Part shown: in pieces, positions 45,706 through 56,502 of the stretch
Numbering within the stretch: the stretch's first letter is position 1
How the letters are laid out: each line of letters opens with the position of its first letter
Origin: Chlorops oryzae
Taxonomy: Eukaryota; Arthropoda; Insecta; Diptera; Chloropidae
NCBI GenBank assembly: GCA_020466095.1
Contig: CM035806.1
Location: 136,590,763-136,654,762, forward strand
Reading direction: 5' to 3'
Length of the DNA stretch: 64,000 bases
Translations under genes and position numbers: made by a program
The notes under the pieces: generated by a model
The model's input: only the letters and a program-made list of their open reading frames with translations
Told to the model about the DNA's origin: nothing
Database searches by the model: none

Positions 45706-46609
45706 ATTTTGCATCGTTGTTTCTACGATAGGAAGACGTAGAAAAATATAATAGAATCTACGTAAAATACAATAAGTTTTACTGTAAATATAATAGTTCA
45801 TACTGTGGAAGAATTATGTCCATAATAGATTTTACGATTTAAATATCGTAGAATCTACGATGGAAATGTCATAGAATCTACGTAAAATACAATAAGTTCT
45901 ACTGTCAATCTAATAGTTTCTACTGTTTCCCACTTATATTGATATAATAAAACTAGCAAGCTCAAATCCAATCACGCGATGGCGTAGTTGAAGTGTGCTA
46001 GACTTGTAATCTGTGGAAAAATGGAGAATAAAACAGCCAAGTAAATTTCAAGGCAATATTACGAGGAAAACACAAAGTAAGTTGCCAACCAAATAAATAG
46101 AGTTGCTTTCATTGCGCCTTCCAAAAAACGACGCGCACAAGCTCTTTCAAGAAATTCCTATAGAATCTTTTTTTTAATTTTTTAAGCATACAAATTTTGG
46201 TAAAATCTTTTATATCTCAGTTTTTTAAATAAGTTTTTTAAATAATGTATGATGTTAAATTATCTACTTTTCAAAAAAAAAAAAAATACGCTCGCTGGAG
46301 CAGGGATCGAACCCGCCGACAAGAATTCATATCAAAATTAAGAAGTTATCGAAATGTACTTCAAGATTTGAAACCTTAGTTCTTATGATTTGATATCGTA
46401 GTTCCTATGAAATAACATCATAGTTCCTAAGATGGAATATCGTTAAATCTACGTTATATATCGTTGAAATCAATGACATTCCTCATCGTAGAAACTACTG
46501 CAAAGCGGTCGTAGAATCTATGATATCATGCAATTGGACCTATATCAATTGTGGATATAATAGATTCTACGTCGGGTATCGTAGATTCTACGACGGAATT
46601 TTTTGAGTG
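45706..46609. mobile_element. TA-flanked element with CACTGAAAAAATT ends and TAGAATCTACG repeats
   Basis: TA-CACTGAAAAAATTTTG ... AATTTTTTGAGTG-TA. Both halves are filled with TAGAATCTACG/CGTAGATTCTACGA units. The core holds an A-box-like piece (GATGGCGTAGTTGAAG, 45976-45991) and a minus-strand B-box piece (GGGTTCGATCCCTG, about 46301-46314). 904 bp, non-coding. Confidence 0.78.
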
Positions 46610-46656
46610 TACGTTCCTCTTTGCAGATAAAAACGGGGCGGCTAATTCTCTAAATA

Positions 46657-46780
46657 CAGTGAAACCTCACAACTGCGGCAACTCTTATGTACCGAAACTT
46701 GCTTTGCTCATACATAGTTTTTCATACAAAATTCACCCTCACAGGCCGGAGTGAGTGTCCGCTTATAAGAGGTTTCACTG
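46657..46780. mobile_element. pogo/Tigger-like MITE, 124 bp
   Basis: TA-CAGTGAAACCTC ... GAGGTTTCACTG-TA. CAGTGRAACCTC ends with a TA target are typical of pogo-like non-autonomous elements. An inner GTCCGCTTATAAG matches the sense of the CAGTGTACTC family. Confidence 0.82.
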
Positions 46781-47472
46781 TATATTAGACAATTTTCTTT
46801 TAGAAGCAAAATTCACTCAAACCAAAATACATAGCTCAAAATTCAAAAGAAAAACACCAAAAATGGTACTATTTTAAAACTCTCCTTATAACGAATGCTC
46901 TCCATAAAAAAAAATTTTTTCGGTCCCTTGAAAGTTGTTATAGAGAGTTTCGACTGTATACAGATATACAATATTTTTGTGCACTCATATTTCCCATTTT
47001 AAGATTAAGTAAGTACATACATACATATGTATGTAGCTCCAAACTGAAAGTTTTCAATAGGAATTTAGAGACGTTTTTGTGTTCTCTTCGCGCAACCTGG
47101 AAAATACTCTCAAGCTTTAATTGATATTTGAAATAAGGTTGAGCAACAAAAGTTGCGATACATTGTGAAATTGTCAAGGTCCTTGTTGGGCAACAAGAGA
47201 GTCAAGAGCATACTTTTCATAACTGAAATATAAACGTAAACATAAACACGAAATCATGCTTGCGTACGTGTGTGTGCACGTTCGATCGTTGATCGTTTAA
47301 AATACCCCTGCAGCAGACCTGTCACCATATGACCCCATGTCTATGCTGTCGTCAATATAGACAAGTAAACTAGTTCCAAAATTCAACAGTATTTCCAAGC
47401 GATGTCAATTGATCTCTATTGACCATGTCCACAAAGCGTCTGTACATTGAAGAATTTTATGCGCAAAACAGA

Positions 47473-47545
47473 GGGCTCGTTGGCATAGTGGAAGCGTTTT
47501 CGCTCAGCAATCTGAAAGTTCGAGGTTCAAATCCCATTGGAGGCG
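47473..47545 (+). repeat. tRNA-like module 1 (full length, 73 nt)
   Basis: GGGCTCGTTGGCATAGTGGA starts the module (A-box TGGCATAGTGG). CGAGGTTCAAATCCCATTGG holds a perfect B-box. Size and box spacing are tRNA-like, but the acceptor ends (GGGCTCG / TGGAGGC) pair badly. Confidence 0.7.
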
Positions 47546-48146
47546 GAAGAACTGTGGAAAATTTTATTATTTGAAATTTCAAAATATTTAAAAACAAAAA
47601 AAAACTGTTCTACGCTCAGGGATAAGAAAACACAAGCTAAGTGCAAAAAAGCCTTTCAAAAAAACTCCTATGGTTTTTGGATTTAGAAACATTTTGAATT
47701 TGTTCGCATAATAATGTTTATCGGAAATCTGTTGGTTTCTTAATTACTTATTATCCAAGAATTATAGAAAAGAAAATTGAGCACATCGTGTTTCAAATCT
47801 GACTCGTTCTGAGCATCTACGTCATAACTAAACACCTGTTTGAAAATTTTCAATTGAAATAATGCCGCTTAAATGTTTTTGAAAGGTGATAAAAAGAAAA
47901 TTTGATGAAATTTTTGTAGGGAATTTTTACATTTTTTTTTGTTTTTGATTATAAACGACTAATTTAAAAATTTTTATTTCTTTTTTTCTTCTTAATTTAT
48001 GACGTAACGGAAAACAGCTGATTTTGTGCACAAGCATGACCAAATCTGTGCTGACGCAATCTTTTTTTCTATCATTCTTGTTTTCTACCAGTCTTAATTA
48101 TTATCTATAAATAAAAAATAAATAAAAACAAAAAATCCAATGCTAG

Positions 48147-48323
48147 GCTGGGATTTGAACTCGCAATGTACTCGCAGTAATTATATACATAAGTATAATA
48201 ACCTGTGCTATCCATAAGAAGTTTTTTTCTTCTTGCACTAGGATATAAATAAAGAACAACAACAACAACAAAAATTTCGGATTTCTAAGCGCGCATTCTA
48301 TCCACTGGGCCACTACATGCCCT
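48147..48323 (-). repeat. split tRNA-like module 2 (copy 1)
   Basis: Minus strand: GGGCATGTAGTGGCCCAGTG (A-box) with GGATAGAATGCGCGCTTAGA. An insert of roughly 100 nt rich in TTGTTGTTGTTCTTT and ending near CTGCGAGTAC follows, then GCGAGTTCAAATCCCAGCC (B-box). The insert contains a second GGATAGCACAGG segment, so this may be two fused modules and not one interrupted one. Confidence 0.55.
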
Positions 48324-48762
48324 TTCTATTGACGTACTAAAGTAAATCAGACTGTAATTGTAGTTCTTCGGTCCACTGTTGTCATACAATGACAACTGAG
48401 TGCCAAATGTCAATAGCGCAGAGCGTAGCGACGGATATATCTGGTCAGTATGTAGTACTGTTGAATCGGTCAGAGCATAGATTCACTATTGAAATTTCCT
48501 GCAGGGTCGTAAGCAAGCAAGGGAAAAAGCGAAGCTTTAAAGCACAACGAAAACGTCAACATGTGTGAATCACTAAGGCAAATAAGAAAAGCAGCAACAA
48601 CAAGAACAACAACAACAGCATGTGAGAGCGAAAAGAAGCCGAAGCGCAACTCAAGGAAACGACGGAATAGACCGTTTTGCGCATGAATTCAAAAAGTTTT
48701 TTGAAAAACCGTTAAATTTAACGTAAATATGCGACATCACGTGCGAACACAGCCATTTGCCA

Positions 48763-48764
<2 letters not shown>

Positions 48765-48818
<54 letters not shown>

Positions 48819-48819
48819 T
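48765..48819. repeat. GA microsatellite
   Basis: (GA)n with minor CGAGAGAGTGAG tail. Confidence 0.95.
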
Positions 48820-49298
48820 GAGCGTCTCTCGCGTGCCTTCACATACACAGCCATACATACAACATACCGGCATGCAAAGATGGGTGTATGTATGTATGTG
48901 ATCGGGCGTGCTTTTTTTTCGTTTATTGCCTACGTAAAAATGTTGCAAAATAACGCAATTTATTTATTTTTTTGTTTGAGTACGTTTTCATTAATATAGT
49001 GAGCAATGTAATTCCCCCTTCCCCCGTTCGCTCTTGTACTTATGACGTCATAGAATTTTATTGGAATTTTTCTGTGAGCGCTTTACTGATTAACCCTTGC
49101 GAAAATCTGGAAAACTAGTTTTATTTATAATAGTATATATGTATGTATGTACATATGTATGTATGTACATATTTCTTAGTGAAATTATTAATCAGTTCCG
49201 TTTAATTGATCAGACCCTAGTAACTGGACTTGGTAAACTTTCGGTTATGATTTCGTGTGGTTCCAACGATTTCAAATGCCTGTTATCTAGGACATGTT

Positions 49299-49353
49299 CA
49301 GTGAAACCTTTTTGCCGCATATGAGGGGCGTCCGCAGCTTAGAGGTTTCACTG
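49299..49353. mobile_element. short pogo-like MITE
   Basis: CAGTGAAACCTTTTTGCC ... GAGGTTTCACTG-TA. Internally deleted relative of 46657-46780. Confidence 0.6.
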
Positions 49354-49409
49354 TATGTATGTATATGGTATGTAAGCTCTAAAATGATCCCTCATTTGAA
49401 TTTAAATTA

Positions 49410-49505
49410 CAGTGGAACCTCATATTATCGACATTCCAACGTCCCGTTTCCTCATAAATCTACGCTACTGATCAGCGATAATTTGGTATATTGAAGGTTT
49501 TACTG
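49410..49505. mobile_element. pogo-like MITE, 96 bp
   Basis: TA-CAGTGGAACCTCATATTATC ... TTGAAGGTTTTACTG-TA. Confidence 0.7.
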
Positions 49506-49614
49506 TACCCATTTTGGCGTATTTTTTTTTTTTAAAGATTTTACAACATTTAGCTGTCAGTAAAAGTACAGATTAAATACCAGAGGGGAAATTTACCGGG
49601 TGCCTCATTGAATC

Positions 49615-49707
49615 TTAACCCATTGGTGCAGTCTACAATAAAAAGGCGACAGTATCTCAAGTCAAATTGGTAACACCCATACAGCCTTGCGGTCACGAAG
49701 GGGTTAA
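49615..49707. mobile_element. possible piggyBac-like MITE
   Basis: TTAACCCATTGGTG ... ACGAAGGGGTTAA. TTAA at both outer edges, but the inner match is weak. Confidence 0.45.
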
Positions 49708-49970
49708 TGTGCGCACGTGGTGTTTATTATCATTAAAAAAAAAAGTGTATTTCTCACAAAGAAAAAAAAGAGTTCTTCGAATTTCACAAAAATACGAAAG
49801 GGTCGGGTCGTCTGAAAGCTTCACAAGCAAAAACGGTAACAAAAACAAAAACGGAAGAATTTTCTTCGCCGGATTTGAAGTTTATCTTTCGTTCTTTTTA
49901 CACCAAACAAGCAGGGCTATATAAATGTTGTGCGGAGCTTGTAACAGCTAGAACTAAGCTCCGACAAATA

Positions 49971-50115
49971 CAATGTACTCGCTCTTAAGCGGACACCTAT
50001 GGGACCGAAAAATATGTCCGCTTAAGAGGAAACTATTTGAGAAACAGGAACACTAGAGCATTCCCAAAAAGTGTCCGCTTAAGAGGGGTGTCCGCTCGGA
50101 GGGAGGGTAACACTG
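49971..50115. mobile_element. CAGTGTACTC-family MITE, copy 8
   Basis: CAATGTACTCGCTCTTAAGC ... GGGTAACACTG. It includes GTCCGCTTAAGAGG twice, and CACTAGAGCATTCCCAAAAA as in copy 1. Confidence 0.75.
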
Positions 50116-50660
50116 GTAATATTGTGACTACTATACGGGATCACGGTCAAAACTGAAATCGTTGAGACGATATTTGTCCGTCAGTCTGTAATCAGATCTC
50201 CTTTCAAACGGCTGTACCAATCACGTCAAAAATTTGGTACACTGGTATATTGTGCTCCGGGAACGGTCCTAAATGAAATGGGCGATATTTGCCCACTGCC
50301 ATGCCCAAAATTGACGATTTCTCGTTATTCCGGAGTAAAAGGCGTAGAAGTATCAAATTCGAACATCGGTTGACCAAGACAAATTAAATCTGTACGGAAA
50401 AATTGAGGTGTTTCGCCCGTTGCCACGCCCACATATATTAACTTTGTGTTACTTACGTACGAAAAGGCAAAACACAGTGCGTCAATATCGTCGGGACGCC
50501 ATGTACCCACTTACATCAAAGTCGCGCTTGACCGACTTTAGCTTTCATGCTTGTTTATTTTTGTTTTTGTTTTTTCACCGGATCGATTGTAAGGTTCTTT
50601 AAACGAAAGGCGATACGGATACGTGCTACTGTCGTCAAACAAACAACATAAACTTATAAG

Positions 50661-50706
50661 CAACAACAACAACAACAACAACAGCAGCAGCAGCAGCAAC
50701 AACAAA
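50661..50706. repeat. CAA/CAG trinucleotide repeat
   Basis: (CAA)7-8 then (CAG)5-6 then CAACAA. Confidence 0.9.
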
Positions 50707-51686
50707 AAAGATGCTGTCGTTGATGCGTCATATGCGTTACTTCGAAAAGTTGGCTTCGTCATCTTTTAATACCGTCTTCACGAATTTTGCGGGGCTCCAA
50801 CGGGAGACTTTCCTTCAGTTTCTCCCCAATTCTCGATCTCTTTCTCTTTGCCGTTCCCGTTTCCGTTCCCGTTTCCTCGCTCACTGTCCCTCATCTTCTC
50901 GCTCGGAGTATGTATGCACCTTTCTGTATGGACTATTAAAACCAAGCCTTGGTAACTGGCACGCACGTCGCAGTTTTTAATCAATTTTTGGCTCTTGACG
51001 CGTGACTGGCGCATGTCGAGGATCATGGTTAAGTGGCTAGAATGCCATGCAAAGGCAAAATCATCGTTTCCCTTTATGCATGCACTTTTTCAAGTAAGTA
51101 ATTGGATCCATTGTCCATTGCCACTTAACCTGTTTTCTTATTTTCTTTTTTTAAATTTTTTAGCTTTTGTTTTGGTGACCGTCTTTCTCGATTGTTCTGC
51201 TGCGCCCCTTTTTGTCCTCTATAAAAACTTTAATGAAAAACGAAATTTTTATTTATACCCGCACGTGTTTGCAATGCATTTCGATCAGACCCGTCTGGAA
51301 GATCTACTGTTGTAGGCCCTTTGTCGAACATTTAGGATGAAATTTGAACGAAGTTTTGATGATCTATGGGTCCAGCGTGCCTTCGATGACGTAAATTTTC
51401 AAATATATACATATGTAAATGAACTGCGTTGTTCTTTAATCGATGCTGAGATTAAATCGCAGCCAGATGTTTTCCGATTTTTGCACAGTGGTGCGTATTT
51501 ATACTGTAGTGTCCGGCCGAATATTTTTGGAGTTTATTGGGATTTAAAAAAGTCGAAGTCACAAATGTATGTAGCTTTCTACCGCTCGCTAAATATTCTA
51601 AATATTCCCGGGGAATTGAAAAATATTCTTCTATTCTAAGCACACTTGTTCGTATTAGCGAAATTGAATGTGTTGTTCATTATTTA

Positions 51687-51856
51687 CAAGCCCGTAGAGA
51701 GAAGATTTGGGGCCCGGGGGATTTTTTTCGGGGGCCCCTCACAAAAATTTGCGACACAACACAAAACAACAAAATCCCATGCCAATTGTGGGCCCCTTAA
51801 GAAAGCCCGGGCCCGGGGAAAAATCCCCCTTTTTCTACCCCCTCTCTAGAGGCCTG
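51687..51856. mobile_element. hAT-type MITE, 170 bp, perfect 8-bp TSD
   Basis: CAAGCCCGTAGAGAG ... CTCTCTAGAGGCCTG, flanked by ATTATTTA on both sides (51679-51686 and 51857-51864). The inside is GC-rich, with GGGGCCCGGGGG and GGGCCCGGGG runs unlike the rest of the window. Confidence 0.85.
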
Positions 51857-52084
51857 ATTATTTAGAAGATTCCGTGCAACAAAAAAGCGTTCACTATTTC
51901 GAGCTGTCCATTATTTCAGGGATTCGTTATATCCAGGTTCGACTGCACTTACTTTTTCCGCGAAGAAAAATTTCTGGGAGAAAAACTCCCGGGTACTCCC
52001 GGACACTAAGAAACTGTCATTTGGATAAAAAAGAATTCAATTTCAATATTTGTATTCACTACACTGAGCTTAAATCATATCGCG

Positions 52085-52147
52085 CTGATGGCGTATAAAA
52101 GTAGTACAAAAACTGTTAATCTGAAGCCGGTTCGAACCCGCGCAGGC
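52085..52147 (+). repeat. tRNA-like module in 52062-52845
   Basis: GATGGCGTATAAAAGTAGTA then AAGCCGGTTCGAACCCGCGC: B-box GGTTCGAACCC with a paired-looking T-arm. Confidence 0.55.
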
Positions 52148-52557
52148 AATGATTTGTGTGACAAATAAAAAAAAACAGGAAGTAAATTTAGTAAAATTAC
52201 GGAAAAAGTAAGCTACGCAAAATCAAACAAGTCTTGTCGGGTTTCGAACACGCCGCGTCAGGAGGCCTATATCTTTTTTTATTATTTTTGTACAATAATA
52301 ACATAAAATTTATGTTATATATATTTTCCAAAAACGACTGTACAGGAATCAAACCACACTGGTTTTAAAACTATCACATTTTATGCAATAAATCAATAAA
52401 AAATATCATTTTTAAACCGGGATGGGGCCCTTCTATATTCCAATTCTCATACGGTTGGGGTAAGCTTGATTTTTTCATTCTAGATGTCTTTTTTTCTCTT
52501 AATATTTTTCCACTTACTTGAAAAATTCCCATTTTTAACACATTTTATTCGCCTGCT

Positions 52558-52624
52558 GTAGGATTTGAACCCGAGCCCTTCGGATTGCTGAGCGAATACG
52601 CTACCCGTACGCCACGGAGAAATC
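52558..52624 (-). repeat. second tRNA-like module in 52062-52845
   Basis: Minus strand: TTTCTCCGTGGCGTACGGGT (A-box TGGCGTACGGG), AGCGTATTCGCTCAGCAATC, then GGGCTCGGGTTCAAATCCTA (B-box GGTTCAAATCC). The CGCTCAGCAATC piece is shared with module 1 at 47473. Confidence 0.65.
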
Positions 52625-52845
52625 TAATTCGCGTGGACTAAATATGTTACTTAAAGTCAAATGAAAACTATTTTACGTGTTTTTTGATAGAAGTTTTTTA
52701 AATACGTGTGTAAAGAAATTTGCTCCTAAAGAATACGCATGGCTGTAAAAGTCATGTTTGAATACGTCCGTACTACAATTTTGCTCTAAAATAACTACGG
52801 TCGTAGTATCGTTGTAAATTACACAACCGTAGTTTTCGCTCAGTG

Positions 52846-53207
52846 TAGAGCTCTTAATATTCGGACATTCGAATATTCGAATTACTTGAGTACGATTCTA
52901 TTCGAATAATTCAGATCGATTTGCTGTATTCGAGTATTCGTTCTCTGTCGAATATTCGAACAATCGGCAGAAAGCAACTATTCGAATAATCGCTTCAAAC
53001 TATTCGATCAATCACTTTTTCGAAGTCATTTTCGCAAATGAAATATCTACAATTTGAACAAGTATTCGAATAGTCGCATTTCAACAACTATGTATTCGAA
53101 TAATTGAAGAACATCAGCTATTCGAATCGTAAGTGGTATTCGATTCAGAATCGTACATAAAGTTGTTATAGGAAAGTTCGAATATTCGAATAATTTTAAT
53201 AGCCCTA
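52846..53207. repeat. ATTCGAATA-rich element, TAGRGCT ends
   Basis: TAGAGCTCTTAATATTCG ... CGAATAATTTTAATAGCCCTA. The interior has more than ten TATTCGAATA-type units. It adjoins the preceding element and shares its TA. Related in style to 1492-1682. Confidence 0.6.
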
Positions 53208-53412
53208 GTATTCACACTGTCAGTAAATTGTTATAAGATAATATTTTTTTTCTGGTGGATCAGGGTTGGCCAACCTTTTTTCAAGTACGGCCGAACTAAA
53301 AATCTTTCATGAGTAAAAAATTTTCGTAGCAATTGAGCTAAACTGTATTGAATTCTGAGCAGCTTGTATTTCCATTTATGAGATATATACAGGGTGGACA
53401 AGATCGATCTTA

Positions 53413-53574
53413 GTTGATGAAAGTGTCATTTACAGACTACCGTTAAACCAACCCGTTTGTTACCGAACGCTGGCTAGCAGAATTCGATAGACCGAACCAT
53501 AATATAACCGGTAGGATTTGGGCCGGTCAAAGGCCAGTCCTTCTTAGGAAATTTACCGGCTCATTACTGCAGGG
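53413..53574. mobile_element. partial copy of the 2483-2894 MITE (right half)
   Basis: GTTGATGAAAGTGTCATTTA, ATAATATAACCGGTAGGATT and AGGCCAGTCCTTCTTAGGAA match about 2732-2894. It ends TCATTACTGCAGGG. Confidence 0.75.
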
Positions 53575-54547
53575 ATGTTGCTTTAGACACAGTTCCATTT
53601 CAATTGCATTATTTCACTTCTTTCTTAGAATTCGAAGCTACTCTAAATATAAGTAGAAACAACCTCGAAATCTACACTGAGTTCTCAGCAGATCATTGCA
53701 GACGTAATTATAACCTAAACAATATGGGGGCTTTAAATGAAGATCTCTTTAGGACAGGGCGGAAAATAGTCGAGCACATTCTGTAAAAATCTTTCGCTAC
53801 ATATATGGGGAAAATGGGCAAAATAAGAAACTTTCCCAATACTAGGTTCCTTGAAATCCCAATAAAACAGGCTTCACTGCATATAATTTTCGCACAGAAA
53901 TTTTCGCTGTCGCTCCATTCTACAATATTGCCATAGAGTATAAATAAATCTTCGATTTCGCTACGGAATCATGAACATTTATAATTGACACACCTATCGC
54001 CTTGCGCGTAGCTTTGGGTGGAGAGAGGGAGGGGGGATTAAAGGCAGCGCTTTGAAAGCTGGATCTACATATGGACTGACTGGCCCGACTGCCTCGACCA
54101 GGATTGAGTCATCCATAATATTGTTGGGGGCGAGGGTGGTGCACTGCGTAAAATCTGGTCGCCCCATTGAAATCTTTGGCTGACTGGAAAGCAGAAATTT
54201 CTTCGCACTCTCACTCGACTCTCGAGTGTGCGAATTCGAGGCCAGACGCCATACGATCGATGCCCGCAGCTGTTTTAGAATTTGGAGCGAGACATTAATC
54301 ACGACTGGAATGTTTGAAGCCACAGTCGGATTGAGAATCAAAATTTGTCATTTAGTATGGTTTTAATTTTAAAGCGGGTGTGACCTGGATGCACTGTCAT
54401 TACACTGGTCGACACAAAATTTTAAGCAAAACAATGTATGAATGTATATTGAGAATTGATACATATCGACGAGCTAAATCTTAATATGCAAGCAGAACTT
54501 ATGTATGTAGCACGTCCAGTTTTTCGGCTATAAGCAACTTTCGGTTT

Positions 54548-54703
54548 CCTTCTCACTCCCTCATTCACCCTATCTCCATCTCCCTCTCTTACTCTCTACT
54601 TCCATCTCTTTTCCTTCCCTTTTCCCTCTCTTCGCCCACTCCTCTCCCTCTCATTTCCCTCTCTTTTCCCTTCTCTTCCCATCCTTCCCTGCTCTCCCTT
54701 AAA
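54548..54703. repeat. polypyrimidine tract
   Basis: About 155 nt of almost only C and T (CTCCCTCT, TTCCCTCTC units). It is capable of triplex structure. Confidence 0.85.
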
Positions 54704-54746
54704 TTCTCCTTAAATGCACAATAGAAAAATGGTTACTGTGGGTTAT

Positions 54747-54841
54747 CCCTACGAGATAGACATGTACTATCCAGGACTTTTTAATACACCTTTTTAAGGT
54801 GTAATGTACTGTAGTACATTATTTTGATCCATCTCGTAGGG
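54747..54841. mobile_element. palindromic MITE, 95 bp
   Basis: CCCTACGAGATAGACATGTACTA... pairs with ...TAGTACATTATTTTGATCCATCTCGTAGGG in inverted form. A central CACCTTTTTAAGGTG palindrome lies between. Confidence 0.65.
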
Positions 54842-55173
54842 TTAAGGCAGCGTTTGCAATGTAAGATCAAAAGAGACTGTTCTATTTACGACATCACACT
54901 AGAAAAAAAAAAAACCGCATCCAAATCCGTGGTCCAGTTTTAAGGATCTAAGCATACAGTAAGACAAACTGTATTAATATGTACATATAACATATAATAT
55001 CTACATATGCAAATACCAGTAAGAAAAGCTCAAAAACAAGACGTGATAGAGTCAATTTGAAAACAGTTTTAGATTCATCACAGAAAGGACAACTAAAATC
55101 ACATTTTTTGCCGACCAGTGTTATGAGAATTTTTTTTTTTTTTTGATTTTATGATTATCTTTTTCTGTGTCTT

Positions 55174-55452
55174 TTAACCCTTTCATCACAACACGTCTCA
55201 GGAAATTTCAAAATTTAAAAAAAAAAAAAACTAAAAAGATTTAAATCATATGCTCGAAGTAATATAAATACAGCATTCCTCGCATAGAAGGACCTCCGAT
55301 ACGATTATTAGGATTTTAGGTCCCAGGACAGAAGAAGTCTCTTAGACTGCAGAACATAATTTTTTTTTTTTTTTATTGCATGAAAACTGTTTGGAAATAT
55401 ACTTGAAGCATGTAGCCATTCCCTAAACGAAACTCCGCCCAGAAAGAGTTAA
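55174..55452. mobile_element. possible piggyBac-like MITE, 279 bp
   Basis: TTAACCCTTTCATC ... CCCAGAAAGAGTTAA. TTAA edges with an imperfect CYCTTTC inverted end. Confidence 0.4.
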
Positions 55453-56232
55453 TGATCGTTCATGACTTGTTTGTAAAAGCGAAACAGATTCATTTCCTGA
55501 GGATCTAAAAACACTTCACTGGAAGGAAGGAGAACTTTTGCAATTATTCGTTATGTTCGGATTTTTAGTTTTTACTTAAACATGACGTAGTGTTTTTGAT
55601 TTCGAATTATCTTCAAGGAACCCGGCCTTACTCTATAGGGCGACCGAATATACCCCTATTGATATTTACCTCAGAGATCCTACTTACTTTCGACCTCTTT
55701 GTTGTTGTTACGTTTTCGTTATGCTCAAAGTGGTTCCAAAACGAATATCTTTGCACCCGGAATGGCAGTTCTCCTAGGGACTTTCAGCCTTGTGTCAATC
55801 TTTGTGGTAGTATTGTTTGAAAAGTGATTTTTAGGGAAATTCAATTAAATTGAACTCAAAGATTTTCAATGATGTTTGAGTTTTAGATAAAAAAAAAATA
55901 TCTTAGATCTGATTTCAAGAGAAGAATAGTTGGGTCGATAAGCACAAGAAAGTAGAACCTTCTCTTAAGGTAATTGCTGCAGCAACGTTCTTTCTAAAGT
56001 CCAAATCGGGAATATACATATATTTATATACAAACCTCGAACCTATTGAGAGTGGTTTTCCCGTACTTTCACAAAGGGTTTTTGTTTTTAGGAATGCATC
56101 TATGTTTTCTTACTCATCGACTTTAAGTCAACCAATATTTTTGAGACAAACGAGAGAAGAAAAACAGAATTTCGAAACTTTTTGCCTAACAAAACGGAAT
56201 AATATAAACCAAATAAAACGAAATTAGAAAGC

Positions 56233-56502
56233 ATGCGCAACAGGTACAATGACCCAAAACCCGCTGCCGACACTACAATCACACGATACGCAATATATGT
56301 CAGGGGGAAATTTATTGCCGATGACATCGATGAAACTCTGATTGACGAAGTCAAGAAGATATCGATCGGGGCTGGAGATGGAGTAGCAATGAAAAGCTTC
56401 GAAATTAACAAACAGAGAAAATTCGCCTATAAAGCAAGATCGATATGGAAACAAGTGTTACCAAGTTTCCCGAATTTTAGATCTATATTAGTACTTATAT
56501 AA
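56233..56502 (+). other. unrecognised 89-codon open frame
   Basis: The translation is compositionally protein-like (NRYNDPKPAADTTITRYAIYV, DETLIDEVKKISIGAGDG) and not low-complexity, unlike most frames here. I recognise no family, it has no neighbours, and an antisense frame overlaps it (56100-56411). It may be a transposon ORF1 relic or chance. Confidence 0.2.

Larger units (their letters stand above)
47305..48506. mobile_element. 1.2-kb CCCTGCAG element, copy 1
   Basis: TA-CCCCTGCAGCAGACCTGTC ... GAAATTTCCTGCAGGG. Nearly identical, in inverse orientation, to 57398-58575, including the internal GTGCACAAGCATGACC and CAGCTGATTTTG stretches (or their complements). It carries tRNA-like module 1 (47473-47545) and split module 2 (48147-48323). 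No transposase frame is present. Confidence 0.85.
52062..52845. mobile_element. TA-flanked element, CACTGAGC ends, with several tRNA-like pieces
   Basis: TA-CACTGAGC ... GCTCAGTG-TA. It contains tRNA-like modules at 52085-52147 (plus) and 52558-52624 (minus), and a lone minus-strand B-box-like GTGTTCGAAACCCGAC at about 52237-52252. TACGACCG/CGTAGT repeats lie near the right end. Non-coding. Confidence 0.68.

Noticed and set aside
53994..54341. 115-codon minus-strand frame
   Set aside because: No family recognised and no supporting splice or neighbour signals.
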